Source of the DNA: Streptomyces sp. 150FB
Lineage (GTDB): Bacteria > Actinomycetota > Actinomycetes > Streptomycetales > Streptomycetaceae
Reading direction: 5' to 3'
Assembly (NCBI RefSeq): GCF_000818195.1
Contig: NZ_JTHL01000001.1
Span: 9,294,078-9,331,911 of the forward strand
DNA: 37,834 nucleotides
A program made the translations under genes and the position numbers. Below are positions 32,833-37,834 of the stretch, piece after piece (within the stretch, counting starts at the first letter, position 1; each line of letters opens with the position of its first letter). The notes beneath the pieces are model-generated. The model saw nothing but the letters and a program-made list of their open reading frames with translations, was not told the origin of the DNA and did no database searches.

Positions 32833-34019
32833 GCGCCGAAGCGCTGCCTCTGGACGGCGTGACCGTTCTCGACTTCACCCAGGTCTTCATGGGTCCCAGT
32901 TGTACCCAGATGATGGGTGACTACGGCGCCGACGTGATCAAGGTCGAGCGTCCCGGAACGGGCGACCTCTCCCGGACGTCCTTCCCGGACCGGGACGGAC
33001 TGGACGGACCGATCTTCCTCGCCATCAACCGGAACAAGCGCAGCGTCTGTGTCGACATCCGCGCGCCCGAAGGCAAGGAGGTGATCCTGCGCCTGGTCCG
33101 CAAGTCCGACGTGGTCGTGAGCAACTTCCGCGGCGGTGTGATGGAACGGCTCGGCTTCGGCTACGACGACCTGCGGGCGATCAACCCTCGTCTCATCTGG
33201 GCCTCCGGCACCGGCTTCGGCACGACCGGACCGTACAGCCACAAGGGCGGCCAGGACGTGATCAGTCAGGCGTACTCCGGGGTGATGTGGCGCCGCGAGT
33301 CACCGGACCTGCCGCTGTCCGTGTACCCCACGCCCCTGGGCGACTACACCACGGGCATGCATCTGCTGCAGGGCATCCTGCTCGCGCTGTTGAGCCGGGC
33401 CAGGACCGGCGAGGGCCAGAAGGTCGAGGTCGCCATGTACGACTCGATGTTGCACATGCAGATGCAGGAAGCCTACGCGCAGCTCAACCGCGGCTACGAG
33501 GTCAACTGGGCCAGCATGCCGCTCAGCGGCGTCTTCCCGACCGCCGACGGCGCGGTCTGCATGGTCGGGGCGTTCAAGGAGAACCCGCTGCGTGCGGTGT
33601 GCGCCGCCCTGGAGATGGACGAGGACCTCTCGCTGCGCGAGGAGTACTCCACCATGGAAGCGCAGTTCCAGCGACGCCCGCAGCTCCAGGCGATCTTCCG
33701 GCAGCACTACGCCACCAACACCACCGGCCACTGGCTCGCACGACTGGAGGAGCAGGACATCCTCTGTGCCCCGGTGCGTACGTTGGAAGAGGCCCTCGCC
33801 GACGAGCAGACCTCGGTCAACGGCATGGTCGTGGAGATGGACCACCCGGACGCCGGCACGGTCAGGGCGCTCGCCGCGCCCATCCTGCTCTCCGGCGCCC
33901 GTATGAACGTCCGCCAGGCCCCGCCGCGACTCGGCGAGCACAGTTCCGAAGTCCTCAGGGAACACGGCTTCGACGACGCCCAGATCACGGCTTTGATGCA
34001 GGGGGGCATCCTGCAATGA
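32829..34019 (+). CDS. CaiB/BaiF class III CoA-transferase
   Basis: 396 residues, the usual family length. ATG 32829 has GGAGG at 8 nt; the frame extends to 32703 without support. The N-terminus LPLDGVTVLDFTQVFMGPSC, then GDYGADVIKVERPGTGDLSR, NRNKRSVCVDI and DVVVSNFRGGVMERLGFGYD are canonical. The catalytic Asp is in YPTPLGDYTTGMHLLQGILL, near residue 172. These enzymes move CoA between carboxylic acids through an aspartyl-CoA anhydride. Overlap with the downstream hydratase (ATGA) makes a two-enzyme unit. Divergent from the NRPS genes; it may activate an acyl group for the starter condensation domain, or degrade one. Role inferred from position only. Confidence 0.92.
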   Translation: MSAEALPLDGVTVLDFTQVFMGPSCTQMMGDYGADVIKVERPGTGDLSRTSFPDRDGLDGPIFLAINRNKRSVCVDIRAPEGKEVILRLVRKSDVVVSNFRGGVMERLGFGYDDLRAINPRLIWASGTGFGTTGPYSHKGGQDVISQAYSGVMWRRESPDLPLSVYPTPLGDYTTGMHLLQGILLALLSRARTGEGQKVEVAMYDSMLHMQMQEAYAQLNRGYEVNWASMPLSGVFPTADGAVCMVGAFKENPLRAVCAALEMDEDLSLREEYSTMEAQFQRRPQLQAIFRQHYATNTTGHWLARLEEQDILCAPVRTLEEALADEQTSVNGMVVEMDHPDAGTVRALAAPILLSGARMNVRQAPPRLGEHSSEVLREHGFDDAQITALMQGGILQ

Positions 34020-34816
34020 CCGCGGCGCCCTTCCCGGACGAGGTGCGCCTGGAGATCGAAGGACACGTCGCCCGCGTGACCATCGACCGGCCCAAGGTGC
34101 TCAACGCCGTCGACGCCAAGACGCTTCGACGACTCAACGAGATCTGGGAACACATCGAGTCCGACACCGACGTCCGTGTCGTCGTCCTGACCGGCGGAGG
34201 CGATCGGGCCTTCTGTACCGGCGCCGACATGTCCGCCGAAGCGGTCGGCAGGACCGGCCTGGAGTACTGGGCCGATCTCGACCCCAACGGCTTCGGCGGC
34301 CTGTCCCTGCGCGCCACCCTCGACGTTCCGGTGATCGCTCGCGTGAACGGGTACGCCCTGGGCGGCGGCATGGAGATGGTCCTGGGATGCGACATCGTGG
34401 TGGCCGCCGAGCACGCCCGGTTCGGGCTCCCCGAGCCCCGTGTCGGACGCGTCCCGCTCGACGGAGGAGTGACCCAGCTTGTCCGCCGGTTGCCCCATAC
34501 CCAGGCGATGAGCCTGCTGCTCACCGGGCGGCGGGCGAGCGCGGGTGAGCTCGCCGGGATGGGTCTGGTCAACGAGGTGGTACCGGCAGAGCAGTTGGAC
34601 GACGCGGTCGACCGCTGGGTCGCCGACGTTCTCACCTGCGCCCCCACCTCGCTGCGCGCCATCAAGCAGATGGTGCAGCGCACCGCCCACCTGACCAGCC
34701 GGGAGGCGCGCGCGGCCCGGCTGCCGGCGCTGATGGCGGCCCTGGACAGCGCGGACAGCCGCGAAGGTGTCCGCGCCTTTCAGGAAAAGCGCCCACCGAA
34801 CTGGCCCGGCCACTGA
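34016..34816 (+). CDS. Enoyl-CoA hydratase/isomerase (crotonase family)
   Basis: 266 residues; ATG 34016 overlaps the CaiB stop. Crotonase features: VARVTIDRPKVLNAVDAKTL, oxyanion segment RAFCTGADMSAEA, second oxyanion segment NGYALGGGMEMVLGCD with the first Glu, and HARFGLPEPRVGRVPLDGGV with the second Glu position. It should hydrate or isomerise an unsaturated acyl-CoA. Paired with the CoA-transferase it suggests a short route that makes or consumes a specific acyl-CoA, possibly the N-acyl starter of the depsipeptide. I recall enoyl-CoA hydratase genes in some detoxin-type clusters; this was not checked. A hairpin at the stop codon closes the operon. Confidence 0.92.
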   Translation: MTAAPFPDEVRLEIEGHVARVTIDRPKVLNAVDAKTLRRLNEIWEHIESDTDVRVVVLTGGGDRAFCTGADMSAEAVGRTGLEYWADLDPNGFGGLSLRATLDVPVIARVNGYALGGGMEMVLGCDIVVAAEHARFGLPEPRVGRVPLDGGVTQLVRRLPHTQAMSLLLTGRRASAGELAGMGLVNEVVPAEQLDDAVDRWVADVLTCAPTSLRAIKQMVQRTAHLTSREARAARLPALMAALDSADSREGVRAFQEKRPPNWPGH

Positions 34817-34838
34817 ACAGGAGCGACCCGCCCTGTTC
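34815..34838 (+). terminator. Terminator of the CaiB-hydratase operon
   Basis: GAACAGG (34815-34821) pairs with CCTGTTC (34832-34838) around a 10-nt loop, overlapping the last bases of the stop codon. Confidence 0.6.
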
Positions 34839-35056
34839 CCGTCCAGCCCTCATTCGTTCGGATGTCGTGGATGAAGGGGCGGAGAGAATCTGGCCCGGAA
34901 GTGCCCAGGAACAGTCTGGTCTGAGGTGGGATAACCCAGTGGGAGACAAGGTGAGGAAACGTCCATGTCCCCCTGCTGCATGAGTGAGTGTCGTCCGTCG
35001 CTCCGCATAGGGTGTCCGACAAGCATCGTCCCAGGTCAGATGCCCTTCACGTGCCT
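34839..35056. other. Non-coding stretch after the cluster
   Basis: No recognisable gene on either strand in these 218 bases. Confidence 0.45.
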
Positions 35057-35164
35057 CTAGAAGAAGCCCGGTTTCTTCGCCGAATAGCTCACGAGAAGGT
35101 TCTTCGTCTGCTGGTAGTACAGCGGTTTCATGCCTCTGACCTGCATGTATGCGCCGTCGATAGG
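35057..35164 (-). pseudogene. Tail of an aldehyde-dehydrogenase-like gene
   Basis: The minus frame ending in TAG at 35057 reads MKPLYYQQTKNLLVSYSAKK then PGFF at the stop. The pattern Y-Q-Q-T-K-N-L-L-V-S-Y ending in GFF resembles the C-terminus of some aldehyde dehydrogenases. Nothing upstream restores the rest of the enzyme, so it is a remnant. Identification is tentative. Confidence 0.3.
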
Positions 35165-35488
35165 GGAGCGGGCAGGCTCCGGCCCGCGTATGGTCCGGAT
35201 CTTGGTGGGGTAACGCAGGCGTAGGAGGGACGGCGTCTATCGGCGGACCGGAGTGGGGTTGCTTCGTATTACTGGCGAGGGCTCGCTCCGGCTTGTCCTC
35301 GTCGCCGCCGACGCTGCGGGGGCGCGTGCACCGCCAAGACACGCAGCTCTGGGCGTCCCCGGCCGATCGTGGCGGCCTCGTCCGAGGTGCTCAGGCCGTC
35401 GTCGCTTGCACAGCTTGCGTGAGCGTCCCGGGGTTGCTGGCTGACGTCCTGGCGTTCCGGTTGCCTCAGTGATGAGGCGATTTCCCGG
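35165..35488. other. About 320 bases without a recognisable gene
   Basis: Short GC-rich frames only. It sits between gene remnants and is probably debris. Confidence 0.4.
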
Positions 35489-35745
35489 TCATTGCCTGCG
35501 CCTTACGTTCACGTGCATGGAGGAGGAGTCGTACGCGAGACCCGCCGCCTCGGCGTCCTCCAGGCGGATCACCGAGTCAGCCCCTCTTCTTCGGCGACTG
35601 TGACTACGGGAGTCGCACCGAGAGGATTGTCAGGACCTGCGTGCACCGTCGTACGGCTGGCGACGGTGGTGAAGACGTAGCGTCCGGGGTTCAGTTCGGG
35701 ACGCATACCGCTCAGCAGGGTCCGCAGACCTGTCTCACCGCTCAT
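35489..35745 (-). pseudogene. Frameshifted, truncated ACT-domain protein gene
   Basis: From ATG 35745 the frame reads MSGETGLRTLLSGMRPELNP, then GRYVFTTVASRTTVHAGPDN, then VVTVAEEEGLTR and a stop. One base out of register the sequence continues VIRLEDAEAAGLAYDSS, which is the expected continuation of small ACT-domain proteins. A single lost base near 35570 explains the break. After DSSS the reading becomes MHVNVRRRQ and stops at 35489, short of the usual ACT C-terminus (whole proteins are about 130 residues), so the 3' end has also been replaced. Confidence 0.55.
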
Positions 35746-35749
35746 GATC

Positions 35750-36110
35750 ACCAATTTATAAGACGGTGTCCTGCGTGGTCGGTTTGACGAGTCGTTTGTA
35801 GCAGCAGAGGGCGGCTGCCAGCCGAGAAAGGCCAGGTAGTCGCGGGGATGGTGTTCATAGCGGGGGCTGAGGCGACGGTAGCCGGTCAGCCAGGACGTAA
35901 TCCGTTCGATCACCCACCCGGTGGCCTCCTCATCGTTCGCTGGACTTGATGCCTTTGCGGGCGATAGGGACGCCGATGCGTTTGCTGCGGAGTCATCGTC
36001 GCAGGTCAAGTATGTCGTATGCCTTGTCGGCGTGCAGTTTGCGGGGCTTGCCTGTTGATCGCTCGTTCGACGGTGTTGCGTTTCTTGTGCCGCTCTGTGT
36101 CGAAGCCAGG
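35750..36110 (-). mobile_element. Degenerate IS5-family transposase remnants
   Basis: The minus strand holds disconnected pieces of an IS5-type DDE transposase: FDTERHKKRNTVERAINR (about 36104-36051), HADKAYDILDLRR, a stop, RIGVPIARKGIKSSER, then after frameshifts GWVIERITSWLTGYRRLSPR with YEHHPRDYLAFLGW, and finally AAALCCYKRLVKPTTQDTVL before a TAA near 35757. The first piece normally lies downstream of the segment it now precedes, so at least two copies or a rearrangement are involved. No intact ends or target duplication were recognised. Inactive. Confidence 0.7.
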
Positions 36111-36201
36111 CGACCGTCCCTCATGTGTGACCCCTTGCGCAGGCGGCGGCCCTGCTGTCGGTCTTGCCGCGCAGCACGGCGGCGAGTGGACCGGAAACGC
36201 C

Positions 36202-36417
36202 GGTGCTGGCTCCATCAGGGCCCTCGGGATCCTTGAACTGCTTGCCACCAGGGGCCTGATCCTGCCCGCCGCGCTCGACATCGCACCGGTCATGGTGCCG
36301 GTGACCGCCCTGTGCTGGATCCTTCTGATGGTCGGCGCGATGGTCACCCATAGCCGCCGCGGCCCGTTCAAGCTGGTGCTGGTGAACGTGGCCCATCTTG
36401 GGCTCGCGGCCTTCATA
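36202..36417 (+). pseudogene. C-terminal fragment of a DoxX-family membrane protein
   Basis: The plus frame reads GILELLATRGLILPAALDIA, then PVMVPVTALCWILLMVGAMV, then THSRRGPFKLVLVNVAHLGL and AAFI: three hydrophobic segments in the order found in the C-terminal half of DoxX-like proteins. The N-terminal half is missing and the frame is fused upstream to the IS remnant. Downstream it runs without a stop into the 3' end of the convergent membrane-protein gene. Confidence 0.6.
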
Positions 36418-36452
36418 GGGGGACACCCGGCATTCGTCGTCACGAGGAGCGG

Positions 36453-37469
36453 TCAGCCGCTGTCCGCCATGTTGGTCAGGCGCGCGTCGGCCGGTATGGG
36501 GCCCACCAGCGGCGCGGGCGCGGGGGCGCCAGGGGGATCTTCAGGACGACGGTCCCTGCGGTTGTGGGCGGCTTCCGCGGCTAGGAGGGCGATCACTGCG
36601 GCGGAGCCCAGCAGCTCAAGGAACGTCTGCGCGGTGTCGACCGAGACCTTGAAGAGGACACCGGTGGTCACGTAGTCCGACACCTCGGCGACGTCCGGCG
36701 GCACCATGAACAGCGCCAGCCCGAGCGAGAACCCCTTTGCGACCGGGCGGCGCCGGAAGGCGAAGAGCATACCCAGTCCGCACAGCACCGTGAGCGACGC
36801 CCACTGCCACGCGGACGCCACGCCGAGCTCCGACCGTACCGCTCCCTTGCCTGCGAGCAGGTGGGCCAGGGCGTTCGGGCCGACCTGGAAGGCCGTGTTC
36901 ACGTTCCTGCCGATGTAGAAGATGTTCAGCACGCCGAGCAGCACACCCGAGGTGGTGGCCGTCACCTTTACCGGACGGGGGCCCGCGCCCCGGAGGATGT
37001 ACGGAGAGGATGCCTCGTTCTCCAGGTGGCGGACCAGGAACAGGAGCGCCGTGAGGACCAGGGCCGTCGCCACCGCGCCGATCGCGGTGCCGCCGACGGC
37101 GCCGAGCGAGGGGCCCTTCGCGTCGCCGAACCAGGGATCGGACGGGGAGTCGAGCAGGACGTACCAAACGGCCGGCAGCCGGAACAACAAGGTGGTCGCG
37201 CAGGAAGCCAGCAGGAGTCCTCCGGCGGTGCGGGCCTTGATCAGAGTGGCCCAGCCGGCCGCCAACTGAAGGAATCCCAAGCCGAGATCGAGGGAGGAGG
37301 TCGCCGACAGACCCGTACCGGAACCCGAAGCCCACACGGACCAGGCCCCGGCGACGCCCCGGTCGGCGATGTCATAGAGCAGCCAGAAAGCGGTCTGTCC
37401 GAAGAGTGCCAGGCTCAGGATGCCCACTGTTATTCGCACAGTCTTGATGGACATGTCTGAATGGTCCAT
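36453..37469 (-). CDS. Polytopic membrane protein of unknown function
   Basis: 338 residues from ATG 37469 (MDHSDMSIKTV), with GAGGAG 10 nt upstream; ATG 37454 is an alternative and the frame is open to 37568. About eight hydrophobic segments can be seen, beginning with VRITVGILSLALFGQTAFWL, including LGAVGGTAIGAVATALVLTA and VTATTSGVLLGVLNIFYIGR, and ending with FLELLGSAAVIALLAAEAAH. The C-terminal tail is Pro/Ala/Arg-rich and cytosolic-looking. I do not recognise a family and see no transport or catalytic motif. The gene appears intact, unlike its left neighbours. Confidence 0.75.
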   Translation of the reverse strand: MDHSDMSIKTVRITVGILSLALFGQTAFWLLYDIADRGVAGAWSVWASGSGTGLSATSSLDLGLGFLQLAAGWATLIKARTAGGLLLASCATTLLFRLPAVWYVLLDSPSDPWFGDAKGPSLGAVGGTAIGAVATALVLTALLFLVRHLENEASSPYILRGAGPRPVKVTATTSGVLLGVLNIFYIGRNVNTAFQVGPNALAHLLAGKGAVRSELGVASAWQWASLTVLCGLGMLFAFRRRPVAKGFSLGLALFMVPPDVAEVSDYVTTGVLFKVSVDTAQTFLELLGSAAVIALLAAEAAHNRRDRRPEDPPGAPAPAPLVGPIPADARLTNMADSG

Positions 37470-37666
37470 GGGGCATGTTCTCCTCGTATGCGCGCGTTCG
37501 GCGCGATGTGCGGCCACCGTGCAACGGCACAAAGTGGGCCTTGTCGGCCCCGCTTGATGGCCCGGCACATGGTACTGCTGCGCGATCCGAGTGAAGAACC
37601 TTGTCCGCGTTCGGCGCGCCGTTCAACTCCTCTTCAGGGCTTGTTGCTTGACGACGACCGGCGGTC

Positions 37667-37834
37667 TCATGAGGTCTCCGGTGGCGCCTCGCCGGAGACG
37701 CGAACCGGGAGGCTGAGTGAGAAGCAGTTCGTCCAACGGGAGGGGATGCCGGCCACCGTCGGGTCGACTCCACACCCGGTGGCTGGCATGTGCGACGGCG
37801 GATCACGCTCGGTCGTGGTGAACGTTCGAGGCTG
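37667..37834 (-). CDS. C-terminal end of an unidentified gene (partial)
   Basis: A minus frame enters from the right edge and stops at the TGA at 37667. The 55 visible residues include PPSHMPATGCGVDPTVAGIP and SRWTNCFSLSLPVRVSGEAP, with good GC at third positions. No family recognised; it may not be coding. Confidence 0.35.
   Translation of the reverse strand, partial: QPRTFTTTERDPPSHMPATGCGVDPTVAGIPSRWTNCFSLSLPVRVSGEAPPETS

Noticed and set aside
1..37834. tRNA, rRNA or CRISPR features
   Set aside because: No regularly spaced direct repeats and no cloverleaf-like sequence were noticed on reading; a dedicated tRNA or CRISPR search could not be run.

Overview
The window is high-GC DNA with G/C-ending codons, GGAGG-type ribosome sites and typical actinomycete families (CGNR zinc fingers, HxlR, TetR, IS5-type remnants, modular NRPS/PKS). 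It most likely comes from Streptomyces or a close relative. The many decayed gene fragments suggest an accessory region such as a chromosome arm.

Left part (1-15065): a patchwork of short transcription units for small-molecule or electrophile handling, mixed with debris. It holds an aldo/keto reductase with an altered catalytic tetrad, an MDR enoyl/quinone reductase, a DJ-1-type protein, a LolA-like unknown, three alpha/beta hydrolases (two of them close paralogues), a metallo-beta-lactamase-fold hydrolase, a nitroreductase, TetR and HxlR regulators and two CGNR zinc-finger proteins. Several promoters carry dyad operators over the -10 or start point. One operator type, core GACCGGTC, lies upstream of the aldo/keto reductase, the LolA-like gene and a truncated NemR-like TetR gene. 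Broken genes here are a disulfide-reductase tail at the edge, an SDR fragment, the truncated TetR, an unknown HELTH-containing fragment and an HNH-like gene shifted at a G7 tract.

Middle part (15066-34838): a biosynthetic gene cluster. The minus strand reads C-A-T-TE NRPS, then A-T-C-A-T-KS-KR-T-TE hybrid, then a TauD/TfdA dioxygenase, then a small FAD-SLDH-type subunit overlapping a GMC dehydrogenase. Divergently, a 27-codon ORF, a CaiB-type CoA-transferase and an enoyl-CoA hydratase are chained by ATGA overlaps. The second adenylation domain of the hybrid gives a proline code (DVQFVAHVVK). It is followed by one ketosynthase/ketoreductase extension, which fits a detoxinine-type 3-hydroxy-3-(pyrrolidin-2-yl)propanoate. 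The two separate thioesterases and the TauD enzyme match what I recall of the detoxin/rimosamide depsipeptide family. Differences worth attention are the absence of any acyltransferase for the PKS module, the GMC/FAD-SLDH pair, and the peptide-sized upstream ORF. No cluster regulator, MbtH protein, phosphopantetheinyl transferase or transporter is visible.

Right part (34839-37834): more decay (aldehyde-dehydrogenase-like tail, ACT-domain pseudogene, IS5-family remnants, DoxX fragment), then an intact polytopic membrane protein and the C-terminal end of an unidentified gene.
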